DNA of 64,000 nucleotides, from contig JAUIMM010002584.1 in NCBI GenBank assembly GCA_031769625.1, forward strand, positions 62,001 to 126,000, given 5' to 3'. Positions 1 to 11,129 of the stretch are shown piece by piece (position 1 is the first letter of the stretch; every line of letters begins with the position of its first letter). Source of the DNA: Taudactylus pleione. Its lineage: Eukaryota; Chordata; Amphibia; Anura; Myobatrachidae. A program made the translations under genes and the position numbers. The notes under the pieces are model-generated. The model made no database searches. It saw only the letters and a program-made list of their open reading frames with translations, and was not told where the DNA came from.

Positions 1-113
1 TGTTTTCTCTTAAACGCAACATGGGAGAAAAACCATTTCACATCACATTTGTGGGTCTTGGTCTTCAACACATCCAGTGAAATTTTGAGCTGTCTGTGTT
101 TGCTACAAGAGGA

Positions 114-119
114 GATATC
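114..119. other. EcoRV site marking A-type monomers (first copy)
   Basis: gatatc is present once in A, C, E, F and G monomers and replaced by gataac in B and D. The presence/absence pattern is therefore a simple readout of subtype order along the array. Confidence 0.9.
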
Positions 120-132
120 ACAAAGTATGCGC

Positions 133-198
133 TTTTGTTATTTCCATTGCTTTCAATGCATTTTGGCCTAAAACTTGCATTTGATGTTTTCTCTTAAA
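133..198. other. Helically phased A/T tracts across the monomer junction
   Basis: Runs of three or four T or A occur at 133-136, 141-143, 151-153, 161-164, 170-173, 180-182, then 187-190 and 196-198 in the next monomer. Their centres are about 7 to 10.5 bases apart (mean near 9), close to one helical turn. Phased A-tracts of this kind are known to curve DNA. The arrangement recurs in nearly every monomer, so the array could have a regular bend once per nucleosome-sized unit. Actual curvature was not computed. Confidence 0.5.
155..181. other. Imperfect dyad in the 3' part of every monomer (first copy shown)
   Basis: The arms aatgcatttt (155-164) and aaaacttgcatt (170-181) are reverse complements apart from a two-base bulge in the right arm, with ggcct between them. 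In monomers ending aaaacgtgcatt the pairing is the same with a different bulge. D and G copies (caaagcat) carry one arm mismatch and F copies (cataaaacgag) disturb the centre. Short dyads are reported in many centromeric satellites that lack a CENP-B box; any role in cruciform formation or protein binding here is inference. Confidence 0.6.
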
Positions 199-367
199 CG
201 CAACATGGGAGAAAAACCATTTCACATCACATTTGTGGGTCTTGGTCTTCAACACATCCAGTGAAATTTTGAGCTGTCTGTATTTGCTACAAGAGGAGAT
301 AACACAAAGTATGCGCTTTTGTGTTTTCATTGCTTTCAATGCATTTTGGCCTAAAACGTGCATTTGC
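185..367 (+). repeat. Exemplar 'B' monomer (183 bp)
   Basis: Differs from A by gataac instead of gatatc, which loses the EcoRV site, and by tgtgttttcattg instead of ttatttccattg, which is one base shorter. B copies usually alternate with one or two A copies, giving local spacings of 367 bp (B+A) or 551 bp (B+A+A). Because 183 is 61 codons, reading frames pass through B copies unbroken; this is why paired-monomer open frames recur on both strands. A rarer B variant has gagttttcattg, first seen near 1790 and again near 4178, 19248, 27939, 29960 and 35473. Confidence 0.9.
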
Positions 368-1469
368 TGTTTTCTCTTAAACGCAACATGGGAGAAAAAC
401 CATTTCACATCACATTTGTGTGTCTTGGTCTTCAACACATCCAGTGAAATTTTGAGCTGTCTGTGTTTGCTACAAGAGGAGATATCACAAAGTATGCGCT
501 TTTGTTATTTCCATTGCTTTCAATGCATTTTGGCCTAAAACTTGCATTTGCTGTTTTCTCTTAAACGCAACATGGGAGAAAAACCATTTCACATCACATT
601 TGTGTGTCTTGGTCTTCAACACATCCAGTGAAATTTTGAGCTGTCTGTGTTTGCTACAAGAGGAGATATCACAAAGTATGCGCTTTTGTTATTTCCATTG
701 CTTTCAATGCATTTTGGCCTAAAACTTGCATTTGCTGTTTTCTCTTAAACGCAACATGGGAGAAAAACCATTTCACATCACATTTGTGGGTCTTGGTCTT
801 CAACACATCCAGTGAAATTTTGAGCTGTCTGTGTTTGCTACAAGAGGAGATAACACAAAGTATGCGCTTTTGTGTTTTCATTGCTTTCAATGCATTTTGG
901 CCTAAAACGTGCATTTGCTGTTTTCTCTTAAACACAACATGGGAGAAAAACCATTTCACATCATATTTGTGGGTCTTGGTCTTCAACACATCCAGTGAAA
1001 TTTTGATCTGTCTGTGTTTGCTACAAGAGGAGATATCACAAAGTATGCGCTTTTGTTATTTCCATTGCTTTCAATGCATTTTGGCCTAAAACGTGCATTT
1101 GCTGTTTTCTCTTAAACGCAACATGTGAGAAAAACCATTTCACATCACATTTGTGGGTCTTGGTCTTCAACACATCCAGTGAAATTTTGAGCTGTCTGTA
1201 TTTGCTACAAGAGGAGATAACACAAAGTATGCGCTTTTGTGTTTTCATTGCTTTCAATGCATTTTGGCCTAAAACGTGCATTTGCTGTTTTCTCTTAAAC
1301 GCAACATGGGAGAAAAACCATTTCACATCACATTTGTGGGTCTTGGTCTTCAACACATCCAGTGAAATTTTGAGCTGTCTGTGTTTGCTACAAGAGGAGA
1401 TATCACAAAGTATGCGCTTTTGTTATTTCCATTGCTTTCAATGCATTTTGGCCTAAAACTTGCATTTGC

Positions 1470-1653
1470 TGTTTTCTCTTAAAAGCAACATGGGAGAAAA
1501 ACCATTTCACATCATATTTGTGGGTCTTGGTCTTCAACACATCCAGTGCAATTTTGAGCTGTCTGTGTTTGCTACAAGAGGAGATATCACAAAGTATGCG
1601 CTTTTGTTATTTCCATTGCTTTCAATGCATTTTGGCCTAAAACTTGCATTTGC
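1470..1653 (+). repeat. Exemplar 'C' monomer (184 bp)
   Basis: Defined by three linked variants in one monomer: aaaagcaac in place of aaacgcaac (removing a CpG), catatttg in place of cacatttg, and gtgcaatttt in place of gtgaaatttt. The last change removes a tga in one forward frame. The same combination recurs across the window, for example from about 2755, 5143, 13228, 18929, 21500, 24993, 27620, 33867, 38461, 45447 and 57580, usually directly after an A monomer ending cttgc. Its scattered but linked recurrence makes it a useful phase marker for the higher-order units. Confidence 0.88.
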
Positions 1654-4037
1654 TGTTTTCTCTTAAACGCAACATGGGAGAAAAACCATTTCACATCACA
1701 TTTTTGGGTCTTGGTCTTCAACACATCCAGTGAAATTTTGAGCTGTCTGTGTTTGCTACAAGAGGAGATAACACAAAGTATGCGCTTTTGAGTTTTCATT
1801 GCTTTCAATGCATTTTGGCCTAAAACGTGCATTTGCTGTTTTCTCTTAAACGCAACATGGGAGAAAAACCATTTCACATCACATTTGTGTGTCTTGGTCT
1901 TCAACACATCCAGTGAAATTTTGAGCTGTCTGTGTTTGCTACAAGAGGAGATATCACAAAGTATGCGCTTTTGTTATTTCCATTGCTTTCAATGCATTTT
2001 GGCCTAAAACTTGCATTTGCTGTTTTCTCTTAAACGCAACATGGGAGAAAAACCATTTCACATCACATTTGTGGGTCTTGGTCTTCAACACATCCAGTGA
2101 AATTTTGAGCTGTCTGTGTTTGCTACAAGAGGAGATAACACAAAGTATGCGCTTTTGTGTTTTCATTGCTTTCAATGCATTTTGGCCTAAAACGTGCATT
2201 TGCTGTTTTCTCTTAAACGCAACATGGGAGAAAAACCATTTCACATCATATTTGTGGGTCTTGGTCTTCAACACATCCAGTGAAATTTTGAGCTGTCTGT
2301 GTTTGCTACAAGAGGAGATATCACAAAGTATGCGCTTTTGTTATTTCCATTGCTTTCAATGCATTTTGGCCTAAAACGTGCATTTGCTGTTTTCTCTTAA
2401 ACGCAACATGGGAGAAAAACCATTTCACATCACATTTGTGGGTCTTGGTCTTCAACACATCCAGTGAAATTTTGAGCTGTCTGTGTTTGCTACAAGAGGA
2501 GATAACACAAAGTATGCGCTTTTGTGTTTTCATTGCTTTCAATGCATTTTGGCCTAAAACGTGCATTTGCTGTTTTCTCTTAAACGCAACATGGGAGAAA
2601 AACCATTTCACATCACATTTGTGGGTCTTGGTCTTCAACACATCCAGTGAAATTTTGAGCTGTCTGTGTTTGCTACAAGAGGAGATATCACAAAGTATGC
2701 GCTTTTGTTATTTCCATTGCTTTCAATGCATTTTGGCCTAAAACTTGCATTTGCTGTTTTCTCTTAAAAGCAACATGGGAGAAAAACCATTTCACATCAT
2801 ATTTGTGGGTCTTGGTCTTCAACACATCCAGTGCAATTTTGAGCTGTCTGTGTTTGCTACAAGAGGAGATATCACAAAGTATGCGCTTTTGTTATTTCCA
2901 TTGCTTTCAATGCATTTTGGCCTAAAACTTGCATTTGCTGTTTTCTCTTAAATGCAACATGGGAGAAAAACCATTTCACATCACATTTGTGGGTTTTGGT
3001 CTTCAACACATCCAGTGAAATTTTGAGCTGTCTGTGTTTGCTACAAGAGGAGATATCACAAAGTATGCGCTTTTGTTGTTTCCATTGCTTTCAAAGCATT
3101 TTGGCCTAAAACGTGCAGTTGCTGTTTTCTCTTAAACGCAACATGGGAGAAAAACCATTTCACATCACATTTGTGTGTCTTGGTCTTCAACACATCCAGT
3201 GAAATTTTGAGCTGTCTGTGTTTGCTACAAGAGGAGATATCACAAAGTATTCGCTTTTGTTATTTCCATTGCTTTCAATGCATTTTGGCCTAAAACATGC
3301 ATTTGCTGTTTTCTCTTAAATGCAACATGGGAGAAAAACCATTTCACATCACATTTGTGGGTTTTGGTCTTCAACACATCCAGTGAAATTTTGAGCTGTC
3401 TGTGTTTGCCTCAAGAGGAGATAACACAAAGTATGCGCTTTTGTTGTTTCCATTGCTTTCAAAGCATTTTGGCCTAAAACGTGCATTTGCTTTTTCTCTT
3501 AAATGCAACATGGGAGAAAAACCATTTCACATCACATTTGTGGGTCTTGGTCTTCAACACATCCAGTGAAATTTTGAGCTGTCTGTGTTTGCTACAAGAG
3601 GATTTATCACAAAGTTTGCGCTTTTGTTGTTTTCATTGCTTTCAATGCATTTTGGCCTAAAACGTGCATTTGCTGTTTTCTCTTAAACGCAACATGGGAG
3701 AAAAACCATTTCACATCACATTTGTGGGTCTTGGTCTTCAACACATCCAGTGCAATTTTGAGCTGTCTGTGTTTGCTACAAGAGGAGATATCACAAAGTA
3801 TGGACTTTTGTTATTTCCATTGCTTTCAATGCATTTTGGCCTAAAACTTGCATTTGCTGTTTTCTCTTAAAAGCAACATGGGAGAAAAACCATTTCACAT
3901 CACATTTGTGGGTCTTGGTCTTCAACACATCCAGTGAAATTTTGAGCTGTCTGTGTTTGCTACTAGAGGAGATATTACAAAGTATGCGCTTTTGTTGTTT
4001 CCATTGCTTTCAAAGCATTTTGGCCTAAAACGTGCAG
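1650..4037 (+). repeat. 13-monomer higher-order unit, copy 1 (2388 bp)
   Basis: Rare variants recur exactly 2388 bases later: cacatttttggg at about 1697 and 4085, tattcgc at 3248 and 5636, and ctactagaggagatattac near 3960 and 6348. Within the unit the phase slips by one monomer: the gatttatcac variant at 3601 recurs at 5805, only 2204 bases away, because this copy carries an extra monomer near 3260-3490. It regains phase because the second copy gained one near 6075-6260. The left boundary is set by cttgcattt here against cgtgcagtt at the junction. Confidence 0.82.
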
Positions 4038-6425
4038 TTGCTGTTTTCTCTTAAACGCAACATGGGAGAAAAACCATTTCACATCACATTTTTGGGTCTT
4101 GGTCTTCAACACATCCAGTGAAATTTTGAGCTGTCTGTGTTTGCTACAAGAGGAGATAACACAAAGTATGCGCTTTTGAGTTTTCATTGCTTTCAATGCA
4201 TTTTGGCCTAAAACGTGCATTTGCTGTTTTCTCTTAAACGCAACATGGGAGAAAAACCATTTCACATCACATTTGTGTGTCTTGGTCTTCAACACATCCA
4301 GTGAAATTTTGAGCTGTCTGTGTTTGCTACAAGAGGAGATATCACAAAGTATGCGCTTTTGTTATTTCCATTGCTTTCAATGCATTTTGGCCTAAAACTT
4401 GCATTTGCTGTTTTCTCTTAAACGCAACATGGGAGAAAAACCATTTCACATCACATTTGTGGGTCTTGGTCTTCAACACATCCAGTGAAATTTTGAGCTG
4501 TCTGTGTTTGCTACAAGAGGAGATAACACAAAGTATGCGCTTTTGTGTTTTCATTGCTTTCAATGCATTTTGGCCTAAAACGTGCATTTGCTGTTTTCTC
4601 TTAAACGCAACATGGGAGAAAAACCATTTCACATCATATTTGTGGGTCTTGGTCTTCAACACATCCAGTGAAATTTTGAGCTGTCTGTGTTTGCTACAAG
4701 AGGAGATATCACAAAGTATGCGCTTTTGTTATTTCCATTGCTTTCAATGCATTTTGGCCTAAAACGTGCATTTGCTGTTTTCTCTTAAACGCAACATGGG
4801 AGAAAAACCATTTCACATCACATTTGTGGGTCTTGGTCTTCAACACATCCAGTGAAATTTTGAGCTGTCTGTGTTTGCTACAAGAGGAGATAACACAAAG
4901 TATGCGCTTTTGTGTTTTCATTGCTTTCAATGCATTTTGGCCTAAAACGTGCATTTGCTGTTTTCTCTTAAACGCAACATGGGAGAAAAACCATTTCACA
5001 TCACATTTGTGGGTCTTGGTCTTCAACACATCCAGTGAAATTTTGAGCTGTCTGTGTTTGCTACAAGAGGAGATATCACAAAGTATGCGCTTTTGTTATT
5101 TCCATTGCTTTCAATGCATTTTGGCCTAAAACTTGCATTTGCTGTTTTCTCTTAAAAGCAACATGGGAGAAAAACCATTTCACATCATATTTGTGGGTCT
5201 TGGTCTTCAACACATCCAGTGCAATTTTGAGCTGTCTGTGTTTGCTACAAGAGGAGATATCACAAAGTATGCGCTTTTGTTATTTCCATTGCTTTCAATG
5301 CATTTTGGCCTAAAACTTGCATTTGCTGTTTTCTCTTAAATGCAACATGGGAGAAAAACCATTTCACATCACATTTGTGGGTTTTGGTCTTCAACACATC
5401 CAGTGAAATTTTGAGCTGTCTGTGTTTGCTACAAGAGGAGATATCACAAAGTATGCGCTTTTGTTGTTTCCATTGCTTTCAAAGCATTTTGGCCTAAAAC
5501 GTGCAGTTGCTGTTTTCTCTTAAACGCAACATGGGAGAAAAACCATTTCACATCACATTTGTGTGTCTTGGTCTTCAACACATCCAGTGAAATTTTGAGC
5601 TGTCTGTGTTTGCTACAAGAGGAGATATCACAAAGTATTCGCTTTTGTTATTTCCATTGCTTTCAAAGCATTTTGGCCTAAAACGTGCATTTGCTTTTTC
5701 TCTTAAATGCAACATGGGAGAAAAACCATTTCACATCACATTTGTGGGTCTTGGTCTTCAACACATCCAGTGAAATTTTGAGCTGTCTGTGTTTGCTACA
5801 AGAGGATTTATCACAAAGTTTGCGCTTTTGTTGTTTTCATTGCTTTCAATGCATTTTGGCCTAAAACGTGCATTTGCTGTTTTCTCTTAAACGCAACATG
5901 GGAGAAAAACCATTTCACATCACATTTGTGGGTCTTGGTCTTCAACACATCCAGTGCAATTTTGAGCTGTCTGTGTTTGCTACAAGAGGAGATATCACAA
6001 AGTATGGACTTTTGTTATTTCCATTGCTTTCAATGCATTTTGGCCTAAAACTTGCATTTGCTGTTTTCTCTTAAAAGCAACATGGGAGAAAAACCATTTC
6101 ACATCACATTTGTGGGTCTTGGTCTTCAACACATCCAGTGAAATTTTGAGCTGTCTGTGTTTGCTACAAGAGGAGATATCACAAAGTATGCGCTTTTGTT
6201 GTTTCCATTGCTTTCAATGCATTTTGGCCTAAAACGTGCATTTGCTGTTTTCTCTTAAACGCAACATGGGAGAAAAACCTTTTCACATCATATTTGTGGG
6301 TCTTGGTCTTCAACACATCCAGTGAAATTTTGAGCTGTCTGTGTTTGCTACTAGAGGAGATATTACAAAGTATGCGCTTTTGTTGTTTCCATTGCTTTCA
6401 AAGCATTTTGGCCTAAAACGTGCAG
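4038..6425 (+). repeat. 13-monomer higher-order unit, copy 2 (2388 bp)
   Basis: Direct tandem copy of the preceding unit. It keeps that unit's total length but has lost one monomer in its middle and gained one near its end (an added C-to-E-like junction, aaaagcaac followed by ccttttcacatcatatttg near 6278). The junction base cgtgcagttg at 4037 recurs at 6425, which fixes both ends. The right end overlaps the start of the 28-monomer unit, so the two amplifications are nested rather than separate. Confidence 0.8.
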
Positions 6426-9400
6426 TTGCTGTTTTCTCTTAAACGCAACATGGGAGAAAAACCATTTCACATCACATTTGTGGGTCTTGGTCTTCAACAC
6501 ATCCAGTGAAATTTTGAGCTGTCTGTGTTTGCTACAAGAGGAGATATCACAAAGTATGCGCTTTTGTTATTTCCATTGCTTTCAATGCATTTTGGCCTAA
6601 AACTTGCATTTGCTGTTTTCTCTTAAACGCAACATGGGAGAAAAACCATTTCACATCACATTTGTGGGTCTTGGTCTTCAACACATCCAGTGAAATTTTG
6701 AGCTGTCTGTGTTTGCTACAAGAGGAGATAACACAAAGTATGCGCTTTTGTGTTTTCATTGCTTTCAATGCATTTTGGCCTAAAACGTGCATTTGCTGTT
6801 TTCTCTTAAACACAACATGGGAGAAAAACCATTTCACATCATATTTGTGGGTCTTGGTCTTCAACACATCCAGTGAAATTTTGATCTGTCTGTGTTTGCT
6901 ACAAGAGGAGATATCACAAAGTATGCGCTTTTGTTATTTCCATTGCTTTCAATGCATTTTGGCCTAAAACGTGCATTTGCTGTTTTCTCTTAAACGCAAC
7001 ATGTGAGAAAAACCATTTCACATCACATTTGTGGGTCTTGGTCTTCAACACATCCAGTGAAATTTTGAGCTGTCTGTATTTGCTACAAGAGGAGATAACA
7101 CACAGTATGCGCTTTTGTGTTTTCATTGCTTTCAATGCATTTTGGCCTAAAACGTGCATTTGCTGTTTTCTCTTAAACGCAACATGGGAGAAAAACCATT
7201 TCACATCACATTTGTGTGTCTTGGTCTTCAACACATCCAGTGAAATTTTGAGCTGTCTGTGTTTGCTACAAGAGGAGATATCACAAAGTATGCGCTTTTG
7301 TTATTTCCATTGCTTTCAATGCATTTTGGCCTAAAACTTGCATTTGCTGTTTTCTCTTAAACGCAACATGGGAGAAAAACCATTTCACATCACATTTGTG
7401 GGTCTTGGTCTTCAACACATCCAGTGAAATTTTGAGCTGTCTGTGTTTGCTACAAGAGGAGATAACACAAAGTATGCGCTTTTGTGTTTTCATTGCTTTC
7501 AATGCAATTTGGCCTAAAACGTGCATTTGCTGTTTTCTCTTAAACGCAACATGGGAGAAAAACCATTTCACATCATATTTGTGGGTCTTGGTCTTCAACA
7601 CATCCAGTGAAATTTTGAGCTGTCTGTGTTTGCTACAAGAGGAGATATCACAAAGTATGCGCTTTTGTTATTTCCATTGCTTTCAATGCATTTTGACCTA
7701 AAACGTGCATTTGCTGTTTTCTCTTAAACGCAACATGGGAGAAAAACCATTTCACATCACATTTGTGGGTCTTGGTCTTCAACACATCCAGTGAAATTTT
7801 GAGCTGTCTGTGTTTGCTACAAGAGGAGATAACACAAAGTATGCGCTTTTGTGTTTTCATTGCTTTCAATGCATTTTGGCCTAAAACGTGCATTTGCTGT
7901 TTTCTCTTAAACGCAACATGGGAGAAAAACCATTTCACATCACATTTGTGGGTCTTGGTCTTCAACACATCCAGTGAAATTTTGAGCTGTCTGTGTTTGC
8001 TACAAGAGGAGATATCACAAAGTATGCGCTTTTGTTATTTCCATTGCTTTCAATGCATTTTGGCCTAAAACTTGCATTTGCTGTTTTCTCTTAAAAGCAA
8101 CATGGGAGAAAAACCATTTCACATCATATTTGTGGGTCTTGGTCTTCAACACATCCAGTGCAATTTTGAGCTGTCTGTGTTTGCTACAAGAGGAGATATC
8201 ACAAAGTATGGACTTTTGTTATTTCCATTGCTTTCAATGCATTTTGGCCTAAAACTTGCATTTGCTGTTTTCTCTTAAAAGCAACATGGGAGAAAAACCA
8301 TTTCACATCACATTTGTGGGTTTTGGTCTTCAACACATCCAGTGAAATTTTGAGCTGTCTGTGTTTGCCTCAAGAGGAGATAACACAAAGTATGCACTTT
8401 TGTTGTTTCCATTGCTTTCAAAGCATTTTGGCCTAAAACGTGCATTTGCTTTTTCTCTTAAACGTAACATGGGAGAAAAACCATTTCACATCACATTTGT
8501 GGGTCTTGGTCTTCAACACATCCAGTGAAATTTTGAGCTGTCTGTGTTTGCTACAAGAGGAGATATCACAAAGTATGGACTTTTGTTATTTCCATTGCTT
8601 TCAATGCATTTTGGCCTAAAACTTGCATTTGCTGTTTTCTCTTAAATGCAACATGGGAGAAAAACCATTTCACATCACATTTGTGGGTTTTGGTCTTCAA
8701 CACATCCAGTGAAATTTTGAGCTGTCTGTGTTTGCCTCAAGAGGAGATAACACAAAGTATGCACTTTTGTTGTTTCCATTGCTTTCAAAGCATTTTGGCC
8801 TAAAACGTGCATTTGCTTTTTCTCTTAAACGTAACATGGGAGAAAAACCATTTCACATCACATTTGTGGGTCTTGGTCTTCAACACATCCAGTGAAATTT
8901 TGAGCTGTCTGTGTTTGCTACAAGAGGAGATATCACAAAGTATGCGCTTTTGTTGTTTTCATTGCTTTCAATGCATTTTGGCCTAAAACGTGCATTTGCT
9001 GTTTTCTCTTAAACGCAACATGGGAGAAAAACCATTTCACATCACATTTGTGGGTCTTGGTCTTCAACACATCCAGTGAAATTTTGAGCTGTCTGTGTTT
9101 GCTACAAGAGGAGATATCACAAAGTATGGACTTTTGTTATTTCCATTGCTTTCAATGCATTTTGGCCTAAAACTTGCATTTGCTGTTTTCTCTTAAAAGC
9201 AACATGGGAGAAAAACCATTTCACATCACATTTGTGGGTCTTGGTCTTCAACACATCCAGTGAAATTTTGAGCTGTCTGTGTTTGCTACAAGAGGAGATA
9301 TCACAAAGTATGCGCTTTTGTTGTTTCCATTGCTTTCAATGCCTTTTTGCCTAAAACGTGCATTTGCTGTTTTCTCTTAAACGCAACATGGGAGAAAAAC

Positions 9401-11129
9401 CTTTTCACATCATATTTGTGGGTCTTGGTCTTCAACACATCCAGTGAAATTTTGAGCTGTCTGTGTTTGCTACAAGAGGAGATATCACAAAGTATGCGCT
9501 TTTGTTGTTTCCATTGCTTTCAAAGCATTTTGGCCTAAAACGTGCAGTTGCTGTTTTCTCTTAAACGCAACATGGGAGAAAAACCATTTCACATCACATT
9601 TGTGGGTCTTGGTCTTCAACACATCCAGTGAAATTTTGAGCTGTCTGTGTTTGCTACAAGAGGAGATATCACAAAGTATGCGCTTTTGTTATTTCCATTG
9701 CTTTCAATGCATTTTGGTCTAAAACTTGCATTTGCTGTTTTCTCTTAAATGCAACATGGGAGAAAAACCATTTCACATCACATTTGTGGGTTTTGGTCTT
9801 CAACACATCCAGTGAAATTTTGAGCTGTCTGTGTTTGCCTCAAGAGGAGATAACATAAAGTATGCGCTTTTGTTGTTTCCATTGCTTTCAAAGCATTTTG
9901 GTCTAAAACGTGCATTTGCTGTTTTCTCTTAAACGCAACATGGGAGAAAAACCATTTCACATCACATTTGTGGGTCTTGGTCTTCAACACATCCAGTGAA
10001 ATTTTGAGCTGTCTGTGTTTGCTACAAGAGGAGATATCACAAAGTATGCGCTTTTGTTGTTTTCATTGCTTTCAATGCATTTTGGCCTAAAACGTGCATT
10101 TGCTGTTTTCTCTTAAACGCAACATGGGAGAAAAACCTTTTCACATCATATTTGTGGGTCTTGGTCTTCAACACATCCAGTGCAATTTTGAGCTGTCTGT
10201 GTTTGCTACAAGAGGAGATATCACAAAGTATGGACTTTTGTTATTTCCATTGCTTTCAATGCATTTTGGCATAAAACGAGCATTTGCTGTTTTCTCTTAA
10301 ACGCAACATGGGAGAAAATCCATTTCACATCACATTTGTGGGTCTTGGTCTTCAACACATCCAGTGAAATTTTGAGCTGTCTGTGTTTGCTACAAGAGGA
10401 GATATCACAAAGTATGCACTTTTGTTGTTTTCATTGCTTTCAAAGCATTTTGGCCTAAAACGTGCATTTGCTGTTTTCTCTTAAACGCAACATGGGAGAA
10501 AAACCATTTCACATCACATTTGTGGGTCTTGGTCTTCAACACATCCAGTGAAATTTTGAGCTGTCTGTGTTTGCTACAAGAGGAGATATCACAAAGTATG
10601 CGCTTTTGTTATTTCCATTGCTTTCAATGCATTTTGGCCTAAAACTTGCATTTGCTGTTTTCTCTTAAACGCAACATGGGAGAAAAACCATTTCACATCA
10701 CATTTGTGGGTCTTGGTCTTCAACACATCCAGTGAAATTTTGAGCTGTCTGTGTTTGCTACAAGAGGAGATATCACAAAGTATGCGCTTTTGTTGTTTCC
10801 ATTGCTTTCAATGCATTTTGGCATAAAACGAGCATTTGCTATTTTCTCTTAAACGCAACATGGGAGAAAAACCATTTCACATCACATTTGTGGGTCTTGG
10901 TCTTCAACACATCCAGTGAAATTTTGAGCTGTCTGTGTTTGCTACAAGAGGAGATATCACAAAGTATGCGCTTTTGTTGTTTCCATTGCTTTCAATGCAT
11001 TTTGGCCTAAAACGTGCATTTGCTGTTTTCTCTTAAACGCAACATGGGAGAAAAACCATTTCACATCACATTTGTGGGTCTTGGTCTTCAACACATCCAG
11101 TGAAATTTTGAGCTGTCTGTGTTTGCTAG
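5984..11129 (+). repeat. 28-monomer higher-order unit, copy 1 (5146 bp)
   Basis: Private variants recur 5146 bases later: the tatggact copy at 6003 and 11149, ccttttc at 6278 and 11424, the gatctg change at 6883 and 12029, atgtgag at 7001 and 12147, and gcaatttgg and gacctaaaac near 7505 and 7694. The left limit lies after gctacaag at 5983, where the counterpart at 11129 reads gctagaag. The array from about 550 to 1450 also matches the start of this unit with a shift of 5878 bases, so part of it existed before this duplication. Confidence 0.85.
8279..9012 (+). repeat. Two-monomer (367 bp) tandem duplication inside the 28-monomer unit
   Basis: A D-like monomer with tatgcac and the 183-bp variant tttgctttttctc, followed by one beginning aaacgtaac, occurs twice in a row: aaacgtaac at about 8460 and again 367 bases later. 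The second 5-kb copy has only one such pair (aaacgtaac near 13606). This accounts for the change of shift from 5146 to 4779 bases between the left and right parts of the two copies. Whether copy 1 gained the pair or copy 2 lost it cannot be told from this window. Confidence 0.8.

Larger units (their letters stand above)
1..184 (+). repeat. Exemplar 'A' monomer (184 bp)
   Basis: Commonest form and the reference for monomer coordinates used here. Diagnostic sequences are aaacgcaac at 12-20, the A5 run in gagaaaaacc at 28-32, cacatttgtggg near 44-55, gtgaaatttt at 77-86, gatatc (EcoRV) at 114-119, tatgcgc at 126-132, ttatttccattg at 138-149, atgcat (NsiI) at 156-161 and ggcc at 165-168. It ends aaaacttgc or aaaacgtgc before the next tgttttctct. 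This first copy has a private change at its 3' end (ttgatg instead of ttgctg). Confidence 0.93.

Noticed and set aside
9..27. CENP-B box in the segment around aaacgcaacatggga
   Set aside because: Only part of the required core is matched (the A and GGG positions). The left TTCG half is absent and the right half has TGGG rather than CGGG.
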